In this document: piece by piece, positions 49,918 through 60,700 of the stretch
How positions within the stretch are numbered: position 1 is the stretch's first letter
How the letters are laid out: the number at the start of each line of letters is the position of its first letter
NCBI RefSeq assembly: GCF_047496725.1
Contig: NC_132981.1
Location: forward strand, 9,040,501 to 9,104,500
DNA: 64,000 nt
Reading direction: 5' to 3'
DNA from: Anoplolepis gracilipes
Lineage: Eukaryota; Arthropoda; Insecta; Hymenoptera; Formicidae
Notes under the pieces: generated by a model
The model's database searches: none
Told to the model about the DNA's origin: nothing
What the model saw: the letters and a program-made list of their open reading frames with translations, nothing else
Made by a program: the position numbers and the translations under genes

Positions 49918-52900
49918 TGCAGAAAATAATTTATGTAATATCATAATTTATATAATACTACATAGTAAATTAATTCGATAAACATTACTGTACTAAAAGC
50001 ATTAAATTCGTCATCATCATTGTCGAATAATTACAGTTTACGTCAAGGTCATATAAAAAGTTTACTCATGTAACACATGCTCACAAACACATACAAACAC
50101 AAAATATATTTAGATGCTAATCATAGATGAACGATTGGCATTATTAGTTCTTGTTTAAAAAATTAATGAGAAGCAATTATCTGCTACCTAATAGAAACTA
50201 TTTAAGTGTTCGATCGAGCACGAAAATTGATTTGACTCACCAAGAAGAAAACACAAGAAACGGTGAACGAGCACCTTCCACTCGAAACAGCGATGCCCGA
50301 TTAACACAAGTAGAGAACCGTGATTTCCTTCGTATAATCTTCAGAATCCCTACTCCAAGTATTTATCACATATTCTCCCCACCTTCGCTTTCGCTTCTCT
50401 TGTCATGCCGACTACCGTTGTTACCACTCTGAGATTGTAAACTTGGAGAACCGGCATTTCCCACTCATGCGTTGACCCTGGGAATTTTTGATGCGGTTTT
50501 CCTGGAAGTTTCAGCGAAGGAATTTGCTGACCATTCTTGGAACGCGAAATCCCCGTTTCTCTGACGCACAATATAACATATGTTAAAGCGAATCGAGGGC
50601 CAGATGAACCCTTCGCACGTCAATGTCCTCCAAGTAGCAGGAATTTTTTTCAAAACAAGTAAACGAATGGGCTAACCGGTTTTTGTTGCATCCAGATTTA
50701 ATCTCAAATTTTGTGATAAATAACATAAAGCTTGTTTATTTATATAGTTAGTATACTGAATTATGAATATCGCAATAAATTCCCTAAAGTTTCGTACACG
50801 TTCTTTTAAAAGCTGAAAAGTGATTTTGTTAAATTGTAATCAATGTAGCTCAAACATGATTTTGGCATTCACATTAAATTCTTGTTGAATTGAATGGTAT
50901 ATTCAACGTATTTCACATATATTTAACATGTCGAGGTCAGGGTCTTAACAAATTTTTAGTGTTAAGGTAAAGTATATCTAAATGAACACTTTTCGATTGT
51001 ATTATTAAAACGACCAATAGCTCGTTTGCCGTGATATTTCAAGCAAGATTTTTTTTCCATAACTTATCGTAGAAGAAAAAATATCTGAATTACAATTAGA
51101 ATTAAAAAGTTACAAAGGAAACGATCATGGATATTAAGATTTATATAATGTGAAAACAACGCACATCTCTCATTTAATATAAATTCATGATATCAATTCC
51201 GCGGATTTCAATTGATTCTCTCTGACAATAGAAATATAAAAGTATATGCCTGATAGTCAATAGAGGTTACAAATTCGAAATTGATTAATTTAATTGATTT
51301 GTCTACTTATTTTTATGGTTATTTATTTATGATAAATTTTATGTACAAGTATTTTGTAACTTGACTTGATTCTTAACTAATGAATTAACTAATTTATAAT
51401 ATGTATAAATTGAGATATTAAATTTTTATAAAGATTAAATATTTAATTCATTAAATGACAAAATCTTGCGAATTAAGCTGTTTGATAAAAATTATTGATT
51501 TAACAATTTAACATACGAATTACTACTATATTACTATAGAAGACAATTCTTTAAAATTCTTATGATAATTTTATGATAATTTTATACATTTAAGTCTGAC
51601 AAACATATAAATTAAATGCAATTGTAATTACTGCAGTAATTATGCAAACTAGCTTTATAATTTAAGATGATTACCAAACAGACTCATAATAAACATAAAT
51701 AATTACTAAACTATTGACAAATTAATCACTATTGATAATTGCTAATAGACTAAAGTTGTTATCAAGTCTTATTATCAAATTGACATTTATAGTTAACCGT
51801 TGATCTTCAATACAGAATTATTAAGCAATTCTATGGATTTTTTCTTGCTCTTTTTTCAGGTTTTGATATTATAATTGACGATAATGAGAAATTTTAATCA
51901 TGTAGAAAATTAGGTTTGAGCATTGCCAAAGAAATAGAAGGCTCGTCAATTGATCTGAGTTATTACAGTGACATAATATAACATACATTCTAACGTTCAA
52001 AAATTCAGATAAAAAATTTATGAGAACTTATAAATATATATAAATATAGAAAGAAAAAAAAGAAAAAGAAAATTAATACGCGTTATAATGCATATGCTTG
52101 CAGAGATACAATCTATGCAACCATATGCATTATTTATGTTTATCTAATGTTCCGTTAAAAGAAACACGTACATATAGCATGTTAAAAATGGGTTAATAGA
52201 ATACGTATATTATTCGTCATAAATGACGCACGTCGATACACAGAAAATTATCGGGATGTGGTATGTTTTACCGCTGTGTTACTCGCACGCGAGGTACGTG
52301 ACGTTGACAAGTATCAGCTGTCGCAATCGTTTATTCAGTACTATGTCAATGATCAATTATCATTGTCATCTCATCGAATGCGAAAGACAACGCAAATTAC
52401 GTTTCTCGCAAATCATTTCAAACGCATTTATCGCTTTTAAAGTAAACGTTTCGCGAAAAATGGAAGAATTAAAAGAATTTATAAAGAAAAATCTATAGTT
52501 TGCAAAATGTAAAATCTTAATCTTCAAAATCAGAATTTTTAACGTCACAGACACGCCGAGAAACATGTCTTTTTATTCTCATAAGCCTTATAATTATTAT
52601 ATAATTTTTTCAATCATGAAAATCTCAAAATTAATGAAGTTTATGTATTATTTACAAATAAGAAATCTGCAATAACTTAAAAAAAAATTGTATATTAAAA
52701 TATTCTGCTTCCATCTAAAAGATATAATCAAAGACTTATTATAATTGTTAGCAGTAAATTATGAATATACGTCATATGATATAATAATTTAATTAAATAA
52801 TTACTTACTTCCTCTTCAAAAGACGAACGATGTTGACGTATTGTTTTCTAAAAACAAGCACAGTTTTTAAAAAGAAATGTACTACAAATTAACTTTTTTT

Positions 52901-53195
52901 AATCAGATTAATAATTAAATTTATTATTTAACTTAACTATTACTTAATTATGCACGTATATTATTTAATCTGAACGCAATGTTCTTATATTTATGTATAA
53001 CAGGAATATTAACTACTACCTAATAAATTAAAAATTTTACATTGTTTTTTTACTCTATGCAATTGTTTTATTCCAAATAATTTAATGTATTTTGTTGTGA
53101 TATTATTAAATGACATATATATTTAATAATTTAAAATTTGTTACAACATGATTATTCTACTCGATTCTTCAGCTCTGGAATCAGTTCTTCCAATA
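47623..53195. other. Intergenic DNA between the first protease homologue and the tRNA genes
   Basis: Mostly AT-rich. It holds a 115-bp direct repeat pair (48044 and 48705) and a patch at about 50190-50660 that is less AT-rich, where frames on both strands are open for 60-90 codons but show no recognisable family. I make no gene call there; it could contain a promoter or an untranslated exon. Confidence 0.45.
48044..48819. repeat. Pair of ~115-bp direct repeats, 661 bp apart
   Basis: Copies at 48044-48157 and 48705-48819 share tgaaatatttccctgcaa through gttcttgtataaaactt with about four differences. The intervening 550 bp has no coding content. It may be a local duplication or a remnant of a short terminal-repeat element. 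Confidence 0.8.
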
Positions 53196-53267
53196 GCCGT
53201 GATCGTCTAGTGGTTAGGACCCTACGTTGTGGCCGTAGTAACCCAGGTTCGAATCCTGGTCACGGCA
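53196..53267 (+). tRNA. tRNA-His (anticodon GTG), copy 1
   Basis: A complete cloverleaf can be drawn: acceptor GCCGTGA paired with TCACGGC, D arm, anticodon stem CTACG/CGTAG around loop TTGTGGC (anticodon GTG, decoding His), and T stem CCAGG/CCTGG with loop TTCGAAT. Discriminator base A. The internal A box (TCTAGTGGTTAGGA) and B box (GGTTCGAATCC) are intact. As in other eukaryotes the extra 5' G of tRNA-His is not encoded here. A T-run about 27 bp downstream can terminate Pol III. No intron. Confidence 0.97.
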
Positions 53268-53564
53268 ATGTGTAAACATTGTCACGGTGGAAGATTTTTT
53301 TATAATTATTCATCACTAATAATTTAATGCATGCATTTAAATGTTTTTGATATTTTATATATTTATTTCGTCTCTTGGTATAATTTTTTTTTTAAACTCA
53401 GTTTTTTTATATATTACGATTATTTTATATATAAAATTATCTCATTATAAATACATTGGTACATCGTTTATTATGATATTGAAATATATGCTTAATTGTG
53501 AAAATTCTATCACTGGCCCGAACATTATGCTCAATTATCCAACAAGCAACCACTTCTTCCAATA

Positions 53565-53636
53565 GCCGTGATCGTCTAGTGGTTAGGACCCTACGTTGTG
53601 GCCGTAGTAACCCAGGTTCGAATCCTGGTCACGGCA
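53565..53636 (+). tRNA. tRNA-His (anticodon GTG), copy 2
   Basis: Identical over all 72 bases to the copy 369 bp upstream, with the same anticodon GTG and intact internal promoter boxes. About 12 bp before it and 26 bp after it are also conserved with copy 1, so the duplicated unit is slightly larger than the gene. It is followed by a long T-run suited to Pol III termination. Confidence 0.97.
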
Positions 53637-53738
53637 ATGTAAAAACATTGTCACGGTGGAAGTTTTTTTTTCGCTAATTTTTTAATTATTTATTATCACA
53701 TAACAGTATCGCAAGCTAAAATATTTATATTTTTTTAA

Positions 53739-53792
53739 ATGTTTGCTTTTTGTTAGTGCAATTTTAGTTTAGAATAGATTTTTGCATATCAA

Positions 53793-53823
<31 letters not shown>

Positions 53824-54002
53824 ACCAAATTTTCGCAATTCGATAAATATTGCACGTAATCTCATGTATACATATCATTATCGTTGATATTTAAAAATCT
53901 ATTCTAAAATAAAATTACACTTACAAAAGGTAAACGTATAAGATATGTATTATATATATATACATATATATAATACATATTTTATATGTTTACCTCTTGT
54001 AC

Positions 54003-54005
<3 letters not shown>
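53739..54005. repeat. Nested inverted repeats with TA tracts
   Basis: Arms 53739-53795 and 53881-53937 are inverted copies over 57 bp with about nine mismatches (core tagaatagatttt and atatcaacga). A second inverted pair, aaaaggtaaacgtataagat and the mirror of tatgtttacctcttgt, spans about 53924-54000 and reuses the outer end of the first arm. A (TA)n tract follows at 54009-54048. Non-coding. Confidence 0.7.
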
Positions 54006-54053
<48 letters not shown>

Positions 54054-54380
54054 AGTATTAGTTTTTTATATTTTTTTTCTATATATTTCCTATAATTTAT
54101 TTTTTTTTATTTTTGAAGATTAATTACACAAATGCACAATTACTTATATTACGCAAATATATGATGTTTATTAACTTTATATGCTGAATAATAATTTATA
54201 ATTACTTCACAATGGAAAGCATACATATATACATAATATGTTTCAATATTTTACTAACAAAAGTATTGTATAATACATTTTATAATTATAATTCACGTGA
54301 ACGACATAAAAAGATTATGGCTGTATGTAAAAAGCACATGGCAATTATTGAACTAAAAATATTAAACATTCTACGCGTCA

Positions 54381-57300
54381 CTATGCGCCAAAAGTCGCGA
54401 GCTGTTGATCTATCCATTGACGATGTTGTGATGTGCTGGCATACACCGCAGGAACGTCAGACATCCCACAACCAATACCCCACGATACAATGCCAGCCTG
54501 AAATATAAATTTATATTTATATGCACAGACGTATACTATATTATATCATATTTCTTATATCTTTCAATATAAAAATGTGTCTACGGATTCAATTTAATTT
54601 TGGATATAATTAAAAAATATAATAAACAAAATCAATAATAGATATAAATAGTAAGTAAATAAGAATTGAAATAATAACTAAACAAAATATAAAACTGTTA
54701 TTAATTAAACATATAATTTAAAAAAAGTTTAAAAATTTAAAGCTGTTAGTATGTAGAATATAATATGTTTGCAGAAAAACTTTAAAACTTTTCAAAAGAA
54801 TTTAAAAGGAATTAAAATTTTAAGAATTTAATTTTTTAAAAGGAAGCATTCCATATTGATTTCTGACTTACTTGAAAAAATTGTCCTGTAGTAGCTTGAC
54901 AAATAAGAGGTCCACCGCCGTCACCGCGGCACGTGTCTCTGTTCGCTTCGCCACCCGCGCAGATAAATGATCCGTGTAATTGAAAATATTGACCCAATTT
55001 CGTATTTCGTAAACGCGTCTGACAAACTGTTTGATCGACGATAGGAAGCTCGACCTTTCGAAGCTCGGCCTGATATTTCCCTTCTGATCCTAAAGCATGA
55101 TTTTGCAAATGAATGCTAAATCGGAGAAAATAGTAACGTATCTGCAAAATTCACTTGAAGCTTACCAAATGAATTGCTACCCCATCCTATTCCATAGCAC
55201 TTGCTCCCGGCCGGGAAGACGATACCTTGTTCAGGAAGGCAAATCGGCCAGACATTCGCGCTGTACACGACTGATTTTTCCAAAATAAGAACAGCTACAT
55301 CGTGAAATAGTCCACCGCTATAGTAAGACGGATGCATAGCTATCCTGAGAATATTCGCTTCTTGAATAGGCAATGGTTGAACGTTAGTTTCTATGTCCCA
55401 TTGACCGAAGCGTGCCATTAAATTTTCAGGTTTCTTACTGTTAAAAAATTAACGAAAGAAAAATGTGTATCGATCGATTAAATCACCACACAAGTTGAAA
55501 AAATATTTCAAAAAGCTAAAACGCGCGACGTGTTTCTTAGATATCTTTCTGACGACTTTTTTCGCCTTTAATTTAGAACGCAATATAATACATGTTTTAA
55601 ATAATAATTTAATAAAACATACTTTACAACGCAATGGGCAGCAGTGATGATAGCCGCGTTATTTATCATCGAAGCACCGCATTGGAAAACGTAAGAATCG
55701 CCGGTCGTAGACTTTGTGAGAAGCGCAACCATCCACGGAAATTCAGCGAAATAAGTCTTCCCGGAATCAGCGGGAGCAGGCTGAGCTGTTGTTAGCAATT
55801 GCTATTATTATCTTTCGAATAAAATTTATATCAGCTTTAAATTAGTTTTCATAGAATTGAAAGATAGCTTGAATTAAATGTGTATCGGTTTCAATCGCTT
55901 AAACATTGCAGAAAATGCTTGAATAAATTTAAATGGAACTAAATATGATTATCGATGCATAGATATTAATTAAAGAGTGCGATATAATAATAACTAGTAT
56001 AAACGTATTGGTTCTTGTTTGAAGTTTTTTTCATAGTATGCAAAAATAATTGATCTCATACTAATAAAAATTCCTACGCTCTATATTTAAATTTATTTTT
56101 AATCATTGAAGTCGTAAGCTTTCATTCATACTTTACATAATGGTTTCATATATTATGTTTCACGAAAATATAGCAAGTTTATACTTACGCGGCGCGTAAC
56201 TGTTGTTCTGTATACCACAAGTGATATCCGAAGACAAATGATCGGATCGTCCGACAACGAGATCTCTGGAGGAAACACCGCGAAGATTTTGAAGATTGAT
56301 TCCTACCAGTTTACAGCACACTTGATCCGCCGACGAACAAGCCGTGAATCTTGGGTCGATTATACCTAGACCATCCGGCTTTATCACGTTTCCCTCGGAA
56401 CACAACCAGGTTTTCACGCAATAACAAGCCTGCGGAGTACCCGGATTCTTCAATGGACCGAGCAGATCCGTAATTGACGAGATGGATGGGCTAGGTTGAC
56501 AGGACAGCACAGTCGCCAGCGCACAGACATTTCCTCCCGACAAAACCTGGGAAAACCTAGGATCTATCCCGTTGATGATCGTGCAAGTGAAACACTGAAT
56601 AATATTGTTGCACACGAAGCACAGCAGCCTCTGGCCAGGTGTCGTCGTCGTCGACGGTACCGTGGTCGTCGGAGGCATTGTTGTTGGTGACTGTGTCGTG
56701 GTGGCCAATATTCTGCAGCAGACTTGATTGGCAATTGGACACAGACCGTACTGTTGTCGTGGATTTATTACATCCTCGCCGAAAATGGTGACTATTCCGT
56801 TGGGATCACACAGTGATATCTCCACGCAAATGCAATTCGGAAGTACGGTAGGAATCGGTGATGCGGTCGGGAAAATTATCGGTGGTGATGTTGAAGGAGT
56901 AGTCGAAGTTGTTGGAGGTGCTGTTGTAGGAGGAGGTATCGTGACATTTTGCAAGTAGCAACAGATCTCGAAAATTCCAGGACATATCCCAATGCTGCGA
57001 CACAGTTATCAATTATTTACAATACATCTTGAATTCTAGATCAATAATCGATTCTAATTTAAAACTAGTTTACCTAACAATGTATAGAGTAAGAGTATAG
57101 AATGTAATATAAAAGTATATAAAATTTAATTTTATGGAGAATTTTTAAAAAATAAAATTTCGAATTAATTGAAAAAATTATAAAATATAAAATTTTAATT
57201 AAATCTTAATAGAGAGAATAAGGCCAAATAAAAAGAGTATATAAAATAAAATTAAATAAAGTTAAAATTGAATTAAGATTAGATAAAAATAATAAACTGG

Positions 57301-57780
57301 GCTAAATAGATAATTAAAATTTATTAATATTACAACTAGCAAATAATATCAATTAATCAATAAATTTTTACCAACTCACCGAGAATCGATTATCCCTGTA
57401 CCATCAGTGATAACAGTCTGATTACTATCGCACAAATAGAACGGTACACAAATGCAATTTCTAGGCGATGGAGCAATGGTAGTAGTTGTAGTAGTAGTAG
57501 TAGTGGTGGTAGTAGTGTCAATCTTATCTAGTTTCTGGTACTGGACGTTGTTGAGTTTGTGTTTGAGGTGCAAAAAAAATATAGGCGAAGAGTCGATGAA
57601 TGACACCGTATTTCGATTTTGAGGGAAGATGACATTTCCCACGCGAATCAATTGAACCGGTCTTTCAATCTGAACGGGTTCGCGGTTCGTATTTTTCGAA
57701 AATGCGATGTCGATCATCATCATCATCATCATCATCATCGCAACGACAATAACGTTCACTAGCACGTAGAATCGTGACAT
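54381..57780 (-). CDS. Multi-CLIP serine protease homologue, catalytically dead (658 aa)
   Basis: Exons in order: 57780-57380, 56994-56189, 55785-55623, 55437-55166, 55089-54872 and 54497-54381. A hydrophobic N-terminus, interrupted by a run of eight Met, precedes a Thr-rich linker and then CLIP-like modules: 1 (C109 to C146), 2 (C188 to C227), a degenerate one (C259, C262, C268, C271, C291, C299, without the final Cys pair), and another regular one (C324 to C361). Thr/Pro-rich linkers separate the first three. The trypsin-like domain begins near FAEFPWMVALL; His (TAAHC) and Asp (HDVAVLIL) remain but the serine motif is GDGGGP, so Ser is Gly. Proteins with several CLIP domains before a dead protease (Drosophila Masquerade is one) act in adhesion or as immune-cascade cofactors. 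A candidate minus-strand AATAAA is at 54172-54167. Confidence 0.9.
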
Positions 57781-60700
57781 GATGATGAGTCGTTACTATC
57801 CACTGGCTCGCGATCTATTGAACGATTTTTAACGCGAACGCGCATTTATGTATGCAGGATGTGCTAGTGTTTCCCGGTTTATGGGGAATCAGATGCAGAT
57901 ATGACGCTAATAGCATTACTATCTTTTGTTACACGACCAATTTTAAAAGGTAAAATATAATAGCGACGCGTCTCATATTACCAGATTTTAAAATACAAAA
58001 AAAGAGAGGAAGTATGTTAAAACAAATAACATATAGAATCATAAAAAATAAAATAAAATACATTTTTTTATAATAAATTTATTTATATAAATCATGTATA
58101 GGAAATAAATTATATACACAAAACATATATGGACTGTGTGTTACACACTCACACACATATGTATTATATATAAGTATATATAATATACATGTACTATATA
58201 TATATTATATGTAATATATATGTATCATACACATATAATGTATTGTACATATATAATTTTGTCAGATAAAAAATATTAAAAATGTTAAACTTCGATAAAT
58301 TTAATTATTAATTAACTTGCATGAATGGCAAAAATATTTAATAACAATTATATAACATAATAGGAAATTTGTTATTCCAAAAAGCAAATCTTACCAATTA
58401 ATCAACAATTAAATTAATCAAAGTGACTTTAAATAATATAACGAAAATATCAAAAGATATTCTATTTATACCAAATATATAAGAGAAAATAATATTACTT
58501 AACACAAAAATAATAAAATAATTTCATGAACAAATAACATTATTACAGATCGGAGTATAAATGCAAAATTGAATATTAATGTTCACAATTTAAATAATAT
58601 AATTCTATAGTATGCGAAGGACGAATCGTTTGACCAGACGAATACAAAGGATGTGACCTACTTAGCAGACACTAAAAGTAGTAACTGGTAAAAATTTTAC
58701 GAATATTAATCATATAATTTATGAATATTAATACGTATATTAATGAATATAAATTGCATTTTAAATAATTAAAACTTTATAGAATAAGAATAAAAATTAA
58801 ATTTTACAACAAAAATATGCGTTTGACTGATTTATAAGCGATTTAAAATGTATCTATAGATCAGTATAACTTATTTGGAAAATATTTATATTAATTATAT
58901 TTATATTAATACTGAATATTTATACTGATATGTTTATATATACGTTTTACCGCTTATATACGTGCAAGACAGATCCGTGAAAGATATATAGTCACGCAAT
59001 ATTTAATGATTTATCTCTCAACTCTTATACGAAAAGAACAAAGTCACACACAGATCCCCGATAAATTTTGCAACGTTCGATAACTCATTATATATTATTG
59101 AATATATAATCTAAAAAGAGAGCGATACCATGATAAAAAGTAAATAAATAAATAAATAGTAAGTAAATAGTCTTTTATTCAAATGCATATATATATAATT
59201 TTTTTTTTCTATAAATTCATTATTAACCATAATACAATTTTGTACAAATATACTTAAATTACACATAATAATAAACTGGAAATAATAATTATCCTTAATA
59301 CAATGGCGAGATGAGTATAATATGCGCAAGACTAATCTTAAAATATAAACGACTATAAAAATAAGGCATGTCCAGAGTGCACAAGATTTATTCCAAACAA
59401 GTGGAAATTTAATAGTGAGAGGTACAAAAATAAAAAATAAAAATCCAAAAAAGTTTAATTGCACCAATTAGAAAATTCGTATTTTTTAATAACATCTGTA
59501 TCGTTCGGATTATGTGCTCGCAAGCAAAAAACGCTTAATCGGAGAAGCCTCGCGATCAATGTCGGAGACAACAAAATAATTATTTGTACAATTCTGTAAA
59601 ACGTGCAACTGGACGTTAATTATTGTAAATTGCCTGGAATTATGAAATTTTTCAATTTCCTGCCTATGTATATGAAATTTATGTCTTACTGCTTTAATCG
59701 TTATCACCTGTTATTAATTACAAGAATGTCACTGTACGGTTTCAGATTATAAAGTCATCTCGCGTTCTCTGAAATCAGTTGGTATATTATAACGGCACTG
59801 TATATAGAAATTGCGCATATAATCTAATCCTAAACTTCGGCAACATATGCCATAAGGTACAAGGCGCATCATATCTTACAAGAGTAAGAACTTATTCGCA
59901 CTATTAAATAGTACACCTTATACGTAAAAGTTACAAAAGTGTTTTTATATACACTCCAAAATCGTAGAAATATAATATTTAGTATATATTATTAATTTCT
60001 AATAGGAACAAATTCGTAATATCGTAATTTCTAGTATGAACAATTCTTACACATAAAATATCTTATACACTAATAATTTAATTTTCGGCAAAAACAAAAT
60101 TGGAAGTATTTATTTGCACTGTCCTTAATATTCGAGTGCTTTATTTTATTTTTTTTCTTTTCCAGCTAATATTAAATCTTTAAAACATTCCAATCCCTGA
60201 AAAAAAGCTGTTATTTAAAGATGATACATAATACTGTGAACTTATCTTTTCCTCTATTAAAGTAATTATTTATACATTCTACAAAATAAATGTTTATATA
60301 AATAAAATTCTTAATACTATTAAAGCTGATTAATAGAACATGAATTCTTTTGAAGATGTATTATATTGAAAGGATTGAAATGTCTTGAGGAACATAAATA
60401 ATAACTTCGTAATTAATAACTTCTAAATATTTCGTGATGTAATATATTAAATATCATAAACTAAATTTGCAACATTAATTATTGGCTGTTTTTATCTGAT
60501 AAAATTAATCTGGCGCATATAGCGCTGAATTAACTCAATTTACTGTATGTGTACACACATACACAAATGTATCTTATATATATTTTACATATATGTTAAC
60601 ATCTTACTGTACGAGTAACAAAAAATAGGAAAGCTTCGAACTTAAATTTCAACATTAAGTATTAAGCTGTAACAATAACTGAAATTTATCTAACGGAAAA

